Positions 10,812-21,689 of a stretch of DNA of 64,000 nucleotides are shown piece by piece (positions within the stretch are counted from its first letter, which is position 1; the number at the start of each line of letters is the position of its first letter). The DNA comes from Trichobilharzia szidati (Eukaryota > Platyhelminthes > Trematoda > Strigeidida > Schistosomatidae): the NCBI GenBank assembly GCA_944472155.2, contig OX235272.1:87860020-87924019 (forward strand), written 5' to 3'. The position numbers and the translations under genes were made by a program. Below the pieces are notes generated by a model. It was not told where the DNA came from. It was given only the letters and a program-made list of their open reading frames with translations, and ran no database searches.

Positions 10812-12100
10812 ATATTATTATTATTGTTCCCTTGGGTTCCTAGTGGAATATAATGCTTCAACTACACGTCTCCACCTGCTTCTGTCTTCTGCGGTTCACC
10901 TGCATCCATGTTAGTCCATACTGTTTCAGCTCCTCTTCACACGATCTCCTCCATGTCACCCTTCGACGTCCCACTCGCAGCTTTCCTTTCGGGTTCCACT
11001 CGAGCAATGGCCTGACGCGCGATGTCGCCCAGTGGCCTCCTCAGCGAATGTGCAATCCATCTCCACTTTCTCCTGCATATTTGTTGGGCGATTGGTTCTT
11101 GTTTTATTTGTTCCCATAGTTTCTTGTTGGTGATTCTTTCCGGCCGGCCATCTGATCTTCAGTATAGAACGAAGACAGTTGTTGATAAAGGTCTGCAACA
11201 GGCTGTTGGAAATATTCTTTGTGACCCGCCGAAGTTTCTGATCCGTATAGAAGAACTGACTTGTCGTTTGAATTGAAAATCCGAATTTTGTTGTTGATGC
11301 TGAGTTGAGTGACGAAGATTTCCAGATTGGTTTCAGGTTGATGAATGTGTTTCTCGTCTTCCCGATTCTCGATTTGACATCCTCGTCCGTTCCTCCTGTA
11401 GTTGAGACAATGCTCCCTAGATAAGTGAATGAAGTAACCTCTTTCAAATCCCTCCCGTTGATGGTGATTGGCGCTGGATGTTGCTGCTGTTGTTATTGTT
11501 ACTGGTTGGTTATTTTCATAACCTCCGTCTTGTCTATGTTCACCTGCAGTCCTGTCTTTGCTGCTTCTTCGACCAGTTTGTCGGTTTTCGCTTGTAAGTC
11601 TTCGATTTTGTGTGACATCAAACATAAATCATCCGCGAAATCCAGGTCTTCTAGGTTCTTCACGTCGGTCCAGGATATCCCTGTCTTCTCGTTTCCCACT
11701 GTCTGACGCGTAATCAGTCCAGTCCACCACAATTAAGAATATCATTGGTGATAATAAGCACCCTTGTCTGACTCCTGTGTTTACTCCAAACGCCTCGCTG
11801 AGTTTTCCGTTGTGGATCACTTGACATGTGCCGTTGTCGTACAGCTGTTGAATAAGGTTGATGAATATTTTTTTTCCTTCACGTCCCCCAGTGGAACATA
11901 GGGCTTCAAGCTTGTGGCTTGAAGTTTCTGTAGCAGGGTTTCTTTTTACAGGATGGGGTTGCTAGCCAACCTTTCCTCTTCACCACCATTATTTCTGGCT
12001 TAGCGAGGTAAAGGAGTGCGTCGGCCGGGTATCGAACCCCAGACCATGTGCATGGTCGGCGAGCGTCCTAACCGCTATGCCACCGACGCTTTGATGATTA
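10812..12100 (-). pseudogene. RTE LINE RT and C-terminal region, with nested SINE1
   Basis: Minus-strand element whose 3' end carries the (ATT)n tail at 10812-10826. Reading inward: the basic C-terminal tail, ILKIRWPAGKNH (about 11160), TSFTYLGSIVSTTGGTDED (11440-11390), the Q/N-rich spacer, DLDFADDLCLMSHKIEDLQ (11665-11600, FADD catalytic motif intact), and TGVRQGCLLSPMIFLIVVDW (11780-11710, motif B region). Several frames are used, so it is dead. A SINE1 interrupts it at 11871-12080. The LINE resumes at 12081-12100 and is then lost in a TA microsatellite. Confidence 0.85.
11871..12080 (-). mobile_element. SINE1, full length, nested in RTE with 13-bp TSD
   Basis: Minus strand: head AGCGTCGGTGGCATAGCGG with box A, box B GGTTCGATACCC, then the body 'aggagtgc...cgctaagcc', GGCTAGCAACCCC, 'acagaaacttcaagccac', 'cttgaagccctatgttccac', and an A-rich end. 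The flanks are ttgatgaatattt (11858-11870) and ttgatgattattt (12081-12093), a 13-base duplication with one mismatch. Expected transcription is by RNA polymerase III from boxes A and B. Confidence 0.85.
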
Positions 12101-13255
12101 TTTGGGGTATATATATATATGTATATATATTTATTTTCTTGTAAGTTCAATTTAGAAAACCCTCAGATATAATAAGCGATACTCAAACACACACGCATAC
12201 ACACAGAGAAGGAAGAAAGGAACAATGCATCTCCTAATATATCTGTTTTAATTTCACGCTCCAATTCCTTGTTTATTCAACTAGTGATTATTTAATGTAA
12301 GTTGGTGTTGGTGTTGTTCTAGTTTCCTCTACCTTTTCTCTTCATATTAAGTAAGATATAAGTAAGAAGCGTGACGAAGCTGATTCTTTTCGCCTTTTTT
12401 CTTTCTCCTTTTCTTTTTTGTGGTCGATTCACAGGACTCCCAATAATATGACAAATTAGTTTATCGATTATAATACCACAGTTTAACGGTTTCCAGTTCT
12501 TCTTTTTATCATTTCTACTTTCCCTATTGCCTAACAGTTATTCTCTCTTATATGTTCTTATATAAAGTTCCAATCTCTTCTCATAATGCTATCTACATAA
12601 AACCGTAATATCTGAGTGCTTGTTGTGTGTGTGTGCAGTAAGCATTAGCTTATTTATTTATACAAGAGTAGGGTAAATTGTATGCATGAGTGGAAAAGGA
12701 TTGTTTAGTAAAAAAAAAAAGAAGTAAAAAGGCAATTTATAATTAGAGAGTTGGGTAATAGAAGAGTTCGTTTTTTTTCTTGTCTTTTTCTAATCTCAAA
12801 GTTGTCCTACCCAGTTTTTTTAAATGAAAGGTTACTTTTTTCGTAAGCAAATTGGAAGGAGGCGAAGAAGAACGTTGGTAGAGTTATTTACCGAACGCAT
12901 AAGAGTGAGCTAAGTGTGCACAGTAGAAGAAATAAGAAGATACGATAAGGGGATTTCTAGAGTACATTAAATGTTCAGCGTATAAGTGACAATAATAATA
13001 TATGAAAGAATAACAAACTTAATAATATTGTTGAGTAAGAAGTGAATATGGACGCGCTTTTCGATTACTACGCTACATTCACGTAGCTACATAAAACTCT
13101 TATTTCTGTGGAATTTCTTGCCAAGAAGTTGCAAAAATTATTGTAATTATTTGCCTTTCAAACACTGAATCTCTGAATTTAATCTTGTTGACTGATAATA
13201 CCTATAACTATCTGCTTGACATTTTGTGTCTGTCTAACACTAACTAATATCTATA
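12101..13255. other. No gene recognised; simple repeats
   Basis: (TA)n at 12101-12130, a TG-rich stretch near 12625, T- and A-runs at 12710 and 12770. No coding signal. Confidence 0.4.
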
Positions 13256-14395
13256 ATTGTATATATTGATGGATTTACATGTTCAAGTTGGCTCAAGTCA
13301 GTGAGTCTATGATTTTGGTATCATTTTTGTTAACTGGATCTGACTGTGATACTACTGCTAAGGTTTTGTTTTTTATTGTTGTTGTCGCTTGTTGCCCTTC
13401 CTGTTGTGAATTATTTTCCTTTTGCTGGTGTTGTTCTGATTGTTTTATTCCTTGTTTTCCTGGTTTTAAGGGGAGCAACCCACAAGGTTGCTTCTCTGTA
13501 AACTATATTTTAATGTAATAATCCCCTTCTCAGGCGTAAGGCTAGCAACCCCACCGTGTAAACAAAGTTGCCACAGAAACTTCAGCACGATGAATCTCCT
13601 TGCGCCTAAAGAAAACGTCTGTGTGGGGACATGGAACGTCTGCACCATGTACGAGATTGGCAAAGCTGCCCAGATTGCAAACGAGATGAAAAGATACGGA
13701 ATTCAAGTACTGGGAATATGTGAAAGCAGATGGAACGGGAATGGACTCACCAAATTGTCAGCGGGAGAGTCAGTGATCTACTCCGGTCACCCAGAAGACA
13801 ACCACACGCACACCGAGGGCGTGGTTATCATGATTTCACCAACAGCAACGAAGGCCCTGATGCAATGGGAGGCGATCTCACCCAGGATAATGACCACCAG
13901 ATTCAACTCCATTGAAAAATAAGGTCCGGATTTTCAACTCCAATGTGAAGTCAGTGCTACTATACGGATCAGAGACGGCGCGTCATAAAGAGCACCTCAA
14001 ACAAACTACAGACCTTCATCAACAGCTGTCTTCGCTCAATACTCAAGATCAGATGGCTGCCAGAAAAGATCAGCAATAGGGACCTGTGGGAGCAAACCAA
14101 CCAGGAACCGATTGTGCAACAAATAGGCAGGAAGAAATGGAGATGGATTGACCATACTCTGAGGAAACCATCAAGTGACATCACTAGACTAGCCCTCGAG
14201 TGGAACCCGAAAGGGAAGCGGTGAGTTGGTCGTCCAAGGGTGACTTGGAGGAGGTCATGTGAAGAGGAGATGAAAGCATGTGGGCAGACTTGGAGCCAGG
14301 TGAAAACTCTAGCAGAGAACCGAACGCAATGGAGACGCGCGGCTGAAGCCCTATGTTCCTCTAGGAATTAAAGGAAATAATAATAATAACAAACT
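13256..14395 (+). pseudogene. Internally deleted RTE: leader, APE endonuclease, fused to RT C-terminus
   Basis: The 5' leader includes 'aaggctagcaaccccaccg' (13536 onward) and 'ccacagaaacttcagcac' just before an ATG at 13590. The frame encodes an APE-type endonuclease N-terminus: ENVCVGTWNVCTMYEIGK, IQVLGICESRWNGNGLT, SVIYSGHPEDNHTHTEGV. At about 13916 it jumps directly into the C-terminal part ([22 protein letters not shown], with one stop), so the whole RT catalytic region is missing. The 3' end reads 'gaagccctatgttcctctag' and (AAT)n near 14380. Fits a shortened, trans-mobilised derivative or a deletion. Confidence 0.8.
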
Positions 14396-14404
14396 TCAGC
14401 GAAG

Positions 14405-14560
14405 AGAAAAAAACGAAATCGTTGGGGGGTGAGTTGGTGTAGCAATGTATCCCAATACACGAGGTAACTGTTCCTGAGATTTTTATGGTATAAACTGCTA
14501 CTGTCTGAGAAATAAAACTAACTACCTGCAGTCTTCAATCGGTAACAAATGTGACCTGAA
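14405..14560 (+). repeat. Unnamed repeat R2, plus copy
   Basis: Shares with the minus strand of 16325-16395 the blocks 'aacgatt(t)', 'tatcccaatacacgaggtaa' (diverged), 'ctgttcctgagat', and further 'cctgcagtcttcaa'. No coding potential seen. It precedes a PLE fragment and may be part of it. Confidence 0.45.
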
Positions 14561-15425
14561 TAGTGTTCTTCAAGTTTTTAATAGCTGCCAGCCATCAAAT
14601 TTACAATTGAAGCAGAAACTGGAGAGACATTCTCATTTCTAAACATTCAACTGATGGGACCCTAAAGTGATCGATATGTCGGAAGCTTATGGGGAACGGC
14701 CAACTGATAAACTTTTACAATTGGGTACCCATCAATCGCAAGCGGAACCTGATAAGATCTCATGGAACTAGAATCCGCAGAATATGCAGCCCCGAATCAG
14801 TAGAAGTGGAGATCACCCTTTTGAGGAAGACACTACTTGAGAATAGCTATCCACCACGTTTATAGATGAACATATAAAGCTCAAAATCAACAAAGAACAA
14901 TCCATCTCTGTGACAAAGAAGATACTGTACATGAATGTGGCAACCTTCTGGCCGACATCTCAAAGAGAAAAAATATTTAACGCCCTGAAAAGAACATTCT
15001 CTGCTGCTAGATTACGATAGGTATTCTCAAGCCACTCAGTGTTCTTCAACAACTCCAAAAAAAATATCGCATTCGACCACTTCTATGTGCATCTACCAAT
15101 TTACTTGCTCGTGTACGGCGAGATATTTGGGTCGTTCGACGCGTGTTTTATCCAAAAGAGTCAAAGAACATTACTCCGCTTGGCTACGAAAAGGTAACAG
15201 TGGATCAATAAGGAGTGCTATAAGTGAATATATAGTCAACACTGGTCTTCATTCAATATTGTGAGTAGAGTTCATTCAAAGTCATCTAAAAAGTCAAAAG
15301 AATTCTCCCGAAAAAGGTCAGTTTCAGTCTACCTTTGTATTGGCGAGGACTTATATATTCAAGTGAAAAATCCTGATTTAAGTACACAGAAGAGTTTTTT
15401 CCACCCTCTCCTTCTACCCTGGGTA
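14560..15425 (+). pseudogene. PLE RT C-terminus to GIY-YIG endonuclease
   Basis: Frames change but the order is normal. RT C-terminus: AETGETFSFLNIQL-like at 14610, NFYNWVPINRKRNLIRSHGT at 14710, RRICSPESVEVEITLLRKTL and ENSYPPRL to 14860. The linker follows, then the GIY-YIG domain at about 15070-15240: MCIYQFTCSCTARYLGRSTR, VLSKRVKEHYSAWLRKG, SEYIVNTGLHS. The end (15320-15420) has LCIGEDLYIQVKNPDL and a final LLLPW block. The nuclease core is well kept (YLG for YIG). It is in the same subfamily as 345-744. Confidence 0.8.
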
Positions 15426-15547
15426 TAATTCCAAGTTCTATGCCTTAGTCATTTATTGTTTTCTTTTCTTTTCTTGGTTTTTGAATTTTTGTATGGCATC
15501 TTAGTAACATCTTCTTAACCAACCCTTTATTTACTCTTTCTACCTAT

Positions 15548-15695
15548 TTTTTTCCTTCGAGTTCCTCAGTGGAACATAGGGCTTCAAGCTAGTGGCTTGT
15601 AGTTTCTGTAGCAGTGTTTATTTTTACAGGATGGGGTTGCTATCCTCATGCCCAACCTTTCGTCTTCACCAGCATTATTTCTGGCTTAGCGAGGT
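15548..15695 (-). mobile_element. SINE1 body without tRNA head
   Basis: Minus strand matches the SINE1 body: 'acctcgctaagccagaaata', 'gggttgggcatgagg'-like sequence, GGATAGCAACCCC, 'acagaaactacaagccac', 'cttgaagccctatgttccac'. The tRNA-like head is missing. Confidence 0.7.
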
Positions 15696-16049
15696 AATCT
15701 ATTTTTGTACACATGCCTCCATTAACATCCTATTCCATATTACGCAACCATTGTCAATACTTACTAATCTTAACCCCCTTAGTTACAGTTCGATTATTCA
15801 TCAGATTTCGTAGACAGTTTGATGACGTAAATAGTAACCCTAACTAACTTTTGTTTTTGTTTGACAATCCTAATGTACATGCACCATAATGATGCATAAA
15901 TGCGATTGTACAGCTAAGTGGAGTGAATTCGGCGCCGAAAAGAGACTCTTCGCTGAACTTTGTGGTTCTTATATTCATGCCTGGATGGGTATCTTCTGTG
16001 AAACATTAATAATAATAGCTGTATTCTGAACGGTGGTTATGTACTGAAC
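15696..16049. other. No gene recognised
   Basis: AT-rich. Contains 'agactcttcgctgaac' (15945), shared with 1690-1715. Confidence 0.3.
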
Positions 16050-16400
16050 ATGAATTTCAGCGGAGATTATTGAGCAGCAGTTTCTCTTTGTCTAGGATCT
16101 TCAAGTAGATCGCATGACACATTGCTATCTTCCGACCTGAAGTGAAAAATACTCCCGCTTTATGATATTTTTTGTGTCCCCTTCAAGAAGTGCACAGTAT
16201 TTGATTCAAAGCCAGTTAAGACAGGTGTAGCTGTATATTTCCGACCTAAGGAAATAATAATAGCTGAACATTTGAAGACTGCTGGTAATCCGTTATATTT
16301 ACCAGAGAGTGAAAATTTGTACTGAACATCTCAGGAGTAGTTAACTCGCGTATTGGGATGCAGTGCCACCCTCGCCCCACCTCTCAACGATTTTGCTTTT
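16050..16400 (-). repeat. Unnamed repeat R2, minus copy
   Basis: Reverse-strand match to 14405-14560, best at 16325-16395 and again around the 'cagcagtcttcaa' block near 16275. Both copies lie within 1.7 kb in opposite orientation. Confidence 0.45.
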
Positions 16401-16659
16401 CCTCAAGTTTAATAGAAACCTGCGAATCATCAGTAGGTTGTAGACATATTAAATATTTACGAGAGTAGAAAACACTGTCAGTGGTTATATTTTAAAACAA
16501 ACTTAATACGAGAATTGATATGCAATATAATGATATGGTTTTCTGGTAGCCCAAGTTTTTCAACAGGCCACCTGGATCGCAGTTAAAATTAGAATAAACT
16601 ATTTCTGCTATTCCTCCCTTGAGTTCAGGGTGAAACAAAAAAGGCTTCGTTCTATTCTA

Positions 16660-17420
16660 TTCCTTCTTGTCTTTTTTAGATGGCTCTACAAATCTTCAAG
16701 AGATTCCATATATTGGCTACACAAAGCTCACACTTTCCAAACGCATCTCTGAACATCAACCGGCATGGTGAGCAGAAAGACAATGCTAGCCAATTATTGG
16801 CTCAGTTCTCGAGCACTTGGTGAACTCAAGCCACGTAGCTCCACCAGAATCGCCTGTCAAGATCATCTACGAGGTGAGGCCATATCGTACAAAAAGCGTC
16901 AGGTTTTGGATTTTGTGCATCACGGAGTCGCTGGCAGTTCGTCAATACAACCCCGAACTCTGAATACAGAAAACGTTTGTCCAGTCCCTTATTCTACCTT
17001 GGTCTTAACCTCTTCACTAGTCCTTCTATGTAAAAAATTTTAATTGTTTTAATCTTTAATTTTACTTTTAGATTGCTTTTACATTAATAATTAATTCACT
17101 TTTATCTCTCTCACATGTTTCTGTTGCACATTTTCACATCCTCTTCGCACTTGCTAAATTGACACTCAACTACTTGTATTCTCACTCAATAGCAATTTTA
17201 ACCTAATCAAATTTCGAACTTTGTCCCGTTGAGTACCAAGTAATTTACAACTTTTAATTTTTTACTTCTAAAGCCACTTCTGAGTAATTATATCAGTTAT
17301 GTCACCCCGCTATTACTCAATAATAGACCACTATATATTTTGGTAAGTATAAATACGACTGCATTGAACAGCCTCTGAAGATGATTTCATCGAGAAAGGA
17401 AATTTTCTTTACTGAATTTG
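16660..17420 (+). pseudogene. PLE GIY-YIG endonuclease and tail
   Basis: At 16700-16770: IPYIGYTKLTLSKRISEHQP, with the YIG core, the R and the SEH catalytic-type positions, ended by a stop. One frame over (16800-16990): SVLEHLVNSSHVAPPESPVK, IIYEVRPYRTKSVRFW, LCITESLAVRQYNPEL, the usual C-terminal order. The 3' part (to about 17420) ends in CTGAAGATGATTTCATCGAG with a short hairpin and 'aaagg', a tail of the PLE type. Nonsense and frameshift mutations make it dead. Confidence 0.75.
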
Positions 17421-17689
17421 TCTTTTATTCTCTTCATGATTCCATTTCCCTGTTATATTATCTTTTCTATGTCACCCTCGGGCGCCAGACTTGTCTCTTA
17501 TCATCGGAATTCCACCTGGGAGTTTAGAAACTGGATCGTTTCCACAATGACAACGAAGAATAAGTTTACCTTTTATATGTTTCACTTATGCTTTGAAGTT
17601 TCTGCAGTGACTACATTAAATTTCAAGTTTGGAGTTGCTAGACCCGTGCGCAACCTTTTCTGTTTTTCCAGTTTTAGGCATGAGGAGTG
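17421..17689. other. No gene recognised
   Basis: The 91-codon frame at 17418-17693 shows no domain. The edge at 17690 starts repeat R1. Confidence 0.3.
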
Positions 17690-18690
17690 TTAATGACCGA
17701 AATCGACGAGTTGTAGTACGAACGCAAGAAACTGGTCTTTGTGTTCTGCTCTATAACTAACCAAAACTTTCTTGAGTTACTCGCAGTCACAAAATGCCCC
17801 AATGACAGCAAAAAGACAGTCGTTCTATACTCAAGATCAGATGACCGGAAAGGATCATCAACAAGAAACTATGGGAACAAACAAAACAAGAACCAATTGC
17901 CCAACAAATATGCAGGAGAAGGTGGAGATGGATTGGACACTCACTGAGGAGGCCGCTGCATGACATCGCGCGTCAGGCCCTCGAGTGGAGCCCGAAAGGG
18001 AAGCGGTGAGTGGAACGTCAAAGGGTGACATGGAGGAGATCGTGTGAAGAAGAGTTGAAACAGTATGGACTAACATGGATGCAGGTGAAAAGTACGGCAG
18101 AAGACAGAAGCAAGTGGAGGCGTGTAGTTGAAGCCTTATGTTCCACTAGGAACCCAAGGGAACAATAATAATTATAATAATTACAAAAATATGTGAGGTA
18201 CTGTTTAACAATGATAACATATTAAAAACTCAAAATTACATCAACAAATTCTTTTAGGCAGCTATACAGATCACAAACGTTTCTTGAGTGCAAAACAAGT
18301 ACTTAGAGCTCAGAACAGTATTTCCATCAAGGTGGAATCAAAACTCTGTCAGCAGGAAAACCACGCGCCAAACAATTCCTACACACAGTCGAAGTTCAGA
18401 ATGACCTTGATTCATTCAAACAAAATCAAAGTCACAGAACAACACATTATGAATATATCATCGCATAACGACAAAGAGAAGTAATAAAATTAGAGATTAA
18501 ACAGGAACATAGGTAAATAATAAGGATAAGGCCCAAAGGTGATGGGTAAACGTAAAAACAATGATATACAGCCTAGAAGGAAAACGGATCATAATTACAA
18601 AGTTAGTTGGAATGTCTAAATAAGTGGTAATATCGTAGATAGGTCGTTCCCAAGGGATTTCCCAAACAATAATTCCGTTACACTAGTAAT
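17690..18690 (+). repeat. Unnamed repeat R1, split by an RTE 3' end
   Basis: Shared in order with 36820-37560: 'cacaaaatgccccaatgaca', 'gtgaggtactgtttaacaat', 'ttaggcagctatacagatca', 'ggaacat...aataataagg', 'cccaaacaataattccgtta'. Further partial copies lie at 56240-56560 (minus) and 57880-58115 (plus). Not coding. The interruption at 17822-18185 is an RTE fragment. Confidence 0.65.
17822..18185 (+). mobile_element. RTE 3' fragment inserted in R1
   Basis: Begins with 'tactcaagatcagatgaccg' and ends with 'gaagccttatgttccactag' and (AATAAT)n. It encodes the basic C-terminal tail seen in other copies (NKTRTNCPTNMQEKVEMDW, then WRRSCEEEL-type). Severe 5' truncation is typical of LINE insertions. 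I could not see a clear target duplication. Confidence 0.75.
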
Positions 18691-18925
18691 CTAGTGGAAA
18701 ATTAAGCTAGGTGACGCTGAAATAGCTAAACAGTAAACTTTTAAATGAACTGTGATCAAGATTTGACCGAATAGTTCCGAAATAATTGGGCACCGGGTGA
18801 GAAGTAAACATTTGTAAAAATTATTTTTAACAAATCTCAGCGAAATTGAAATGAGTAATTCCAACGTTTCGTTCGGCGAACTGGTCCGAACTTCTTCAGG
18901 GAAATTAACCAGTATTAACATATCA
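18690..18925 (-). mobile_element. PLE 3' tail with hammerhead-like hairpin, minus
   Basis: Minus strand at 18900-18861: CTGAAGA, then stem GTTCGG and CCGAAC, then GAAACGTTGG. The sequence continues 'aattactcatttcaatttc'. The same tail lies in plus orientation at 19166-19205. Confidence 0.6.
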
Positions 18926-19074
18926 TTAGTCGAACGTAATCACTAAAATTCTGATGAAAAGTACACTCTGTTTAAAGTGTTTAACAAAAGTAGACCAATA
19001 TTTGTAAGTCTGAGGTGAAATTTTGATTACAGCTCATACAATTTTGTTCATTATACGCGTTGATACCTGTTTCA

Positions 19075-19300
19075 TGACTCATATGATTGGACAAAGTTTG
19101 TAAAAGCAAAAGATGTCTTTTTTATGTATATATAAACCTCTGTTGCAGTAATTCTGATTAATTTCCCTGAAGAAGTTTGGACCAGTTCGCCGAAAGAAAC
19201 GTTGGAATTACTCATTTCAATTTCTCTGAAATTTTACAAATATTATTTTTACGGATTTTATTTATATTCTTTTATTATAAATCAGACTGCAAGATTTACA
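19075..19300 (+). mobile_element. PLE 3' tail with hammerhead-like hairpin, plus
   Basis: Inverted partner of 18690-18925. CTGAAGA, GTTTGG and CCGAAA stem, GAAACGTTGG, then 'aattactcatttcaatttc'. The stem is weaker here (one terminal mismatch). Confidence 0.6.
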
Positions 19301-19450
19301 AATTGTGATCATTCGCAAAATATTCCAGCCCACCAAACTTGCTGTCATAACCAGAAGGTAGCTAATTTGATCCCTGGCGGTGTTGTTGGTGCACAGATGA
19401 AGAGTACAAAAATAGGCCGAAAGAGCTGTTCAGTGCTCCCCGATTTGCAA
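19300..19450 (+). mobile_element. SINE2 copy, degenerate
   Basis: 'gtcataaccagaaggtagc', decayed box B, then ATGAAGAGTACAAAAATAGG, 'ccgaaagagctgttcagtgc'. Left part missing. Confidence 0.55.
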
Positions 19451-19689
19451 TAATCTCGTTCGTGACAAAAATCTAAAAATTGAGATTCGCAAAAATCTTA
19501 CTAGAGATGACAATTATCTCTAGATAATATCTGAAGATAAAGATGTAAGCCATTGAAATCTCATATGCTTATGAACTTTCAGATTCACATCTCTCAGCAG
19601 TAATGTCACAAAATACAATTCAGTAACTTGGCTCCCAGCCTTTAGTCGATGGTGATTCCTCGACTGAAAGATGAAGTACCTAGGTTAGA

Positions 19690-20300
19690 CTAGCCACTTC
19701 AAATTGTATCTACCAATTCAACTGCGCTTGTGGAGCGAGTTATATCGGCCGTTGCTCTAGGAACTTGTTTTTTAGTGCTCAAGAACATCTCCCAGTATGG
19801 CTAAGTAAAAGTGTAGTAAAAACCATCAACAGTTCGATATCAGACCATCTAATCCAAACCGGTCAAAAAGCCAGCATTGAAGAATCCTTCTCTGTCATCT
19901 ACCAGGTGCCTAATAAATTGCCAAAATCATTGAAGCACCGCATGCTCCAAACAGCAGAGGCTATTGCAATTCGCCTCAAACAACCAGTGCTCTGTGTGCA
20001 AAAGAAGCAAGTCCAGCCAGCCCCTACTACTGCCCTGGCCGTTCAGTAGAAACTATAAATTCATGAATTTGTAATATTATCTTTCCTAATTTTTCTGATA
20101 TTCAGCTTATTTTATGTTGATGCTACTGAACTGTAATCCATTGATATTATTATTATTGATTCGATATTATTTAAACAACATTAATGTTGTTCATAACACT
20201 AATTCATTCATTCACTATAATGTATATATATAACTGTAGAGCCTGATGAAGGGGAAGTTATCGAAAAGAGTATTCTTTGTTCAGTATCCATTCTTTTGAA
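19690..20300 (+). pseudogene. PLE GIY-YIG endonuclease and tail
   Basis: Frame 19700-20049: CIYQFNCACGASYIGRCSR (intact YIG), then EHLPVWLSKS, ISDHLIQTGQKASIEESF, VIYQVPNKLPKSLKHRM, QTAEAIAIRLKQPVLCVQKK. This is one of the cleaner EN domains. One frame change lies before SAQEHLP. The tail to 20300 holds CCTGATGAAGGGGAAGTTAT followed by CGAAAAG. A second copy of the same subfamily is at 57060-57700 on the minus strand. No RT precedes it. Confidence 0.8.
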
Positions 20301-20554
20301 GATTATATTATCTTTTATTAAATTTAAAGAAAATTTGATTTATATTCACTCTTACTTAGTTCCAGCATCACGTGATTAAAGCTACGCTGCCTTTATCTGA
20401 AACCTTACTGAATAAATTCAACTCACAATATATTTATTACATATTTCATGTGTTTATTAACCATTTTTTAGTGACTTATGAATATATGGGTCAGAAGCTT
20501 GACACCAACGTTACGAAAAGCATTTCCAAGAGGCTACTTCAGACTTTTTTTATT

Positions 20555-20815
20555 GGACTTTCATTGGACACTAGTAACTAGTGTAATGTGTCTAGTCCTA
20601 TCTTCGGTGCAGACTGAATTCTGTCAGTCAGGTTTGCAGTGTGGCCACTATTCTAGGTAGCTCGCCATCACGGTGCACATTGATTTGATGATATTAGATG
20701 GTTGGAGGCAATCGGCAGGAAGCCTTGGACTTAGGTTTCGTGCTAGCTGGCACTCACCAGTCAGCAAGGCGTATCTGCAACCTCCTTGAAGGAACTCATG
20801 TCCCTTCTGAGATTC
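20555..20815 (-). mobile_element. SINE3 copy
   Basis: Minus orientation of the SINE3 unit: 'ggacactagtaactagtgta', 'ggtagctcgccatcacggtg', 'gatattagatggttggaggc', and the 'ctccttgaaggaactcatg' segment. It breaks in the tRNA-like part where an RTE 3' end follows. Confidence 0.7.
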
Positions 20816-20819
20816 GAGA

Positions 20820-21080
20820 TTCAAGAACTTATGCTCAGGAACGGAGATCAATCAGATACGTTGAGGAGACCGCTGAGTGACATCGCGCATAAATTGAATC
20901 CGAATGGAAAACGGAGAGCTGGGTTTGATCCTGGATTGACATAGAGGAGATTGTGGGAAGAGGGAATGAGAGCCTATGAACAACCATGGAAACAGCTGAA
21001 AAGGACTGCATAAGACAGGATAAAATGGAGATGAGCTGTTGAAGCCCCATGTTCCATTAGGAATTAACGGAGTAATAATA
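20820..21080 (+). pseudogene. RTE 3' end, diverged
   Basis: Contains 'gaggagaccgctgagtgaca', 'tagaggagattgtgggaaga', 'gaagccccatgttccattag' and (AATA)n. It encodes only the basic C-terminal tail, with stops. An older subfamily than the copy at 17822-18185. Confidence 0.65.
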
Positions 21081-21244
21081 TATAATGCAATCCTATAACT
21101 TATACATTTCAAAAACTTGTCATCACCTACATCTCCACTTTTATCTGGGAAACCTCGACCGCATTTCATATATAATTAGAGAAATTACTGTTAATCTCCT
21201 GACTTAACTTTTCGATTCCTCAATATACCACTTATTTAAAAAAA

Positions 21245-21475
21245 TTTTATTCATTTACATTCCCAGTGGAAAATAAGGCTTCGAGCTAGGGGTTTGAAGT
21301 TTCGGTAGCAGTGGTATTTATTTTTACGCTAGCCTCATGCCCAACCATCCCTTTTTACCAGTCTTATTACTGGCTTAGCGAGGTAAAAGAGTGCCTCGTT
21401 GGCAAGGAGATCGAACCCCGAACCACCTGTGTTTTTGGCGAGCATTCTACCGCTATGCCACCAAAGCATTCTATA
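21245..21475 (-). mobile_element. SINE1 copy
   Basis: Minus strand: head from about 21470 with box B GGTTCGATCTCC, 'acctcgctaagccagtaata', the body and a 'gaagccttattttccactgg' end. The 'ggctagc' block is shortened. Confidence 0.7.
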
Positions 21476-21489
21476 TACCATAATCCATG

Positions 21490-21689
21490 TTAATTATTGT
21501 TTGGTATGTTGTTTCGATAACATACTGAAGTGAGTTAACATTGTAATACAACTATTTACCTTCAAAATCCTGTTTGTAAGCAGTTGAGAGGATAGGAACA
21601 AAATAAAATAATTATTTAATGTTATAACTATTATTCATTCGATAAAACGGTAAGAAAATATAACTTATCTCAATCGTGTAGTGTGAACT
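21490..21689 (+). repeat. Possible PLE 3' tail
   Basis: 'gtaagcagttgagaggatag' and 'gaacaaaataaaataattat' resemble the PLE tail at 10360-10410. No coding part is attached. Tentative. Confidence 0.35.
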
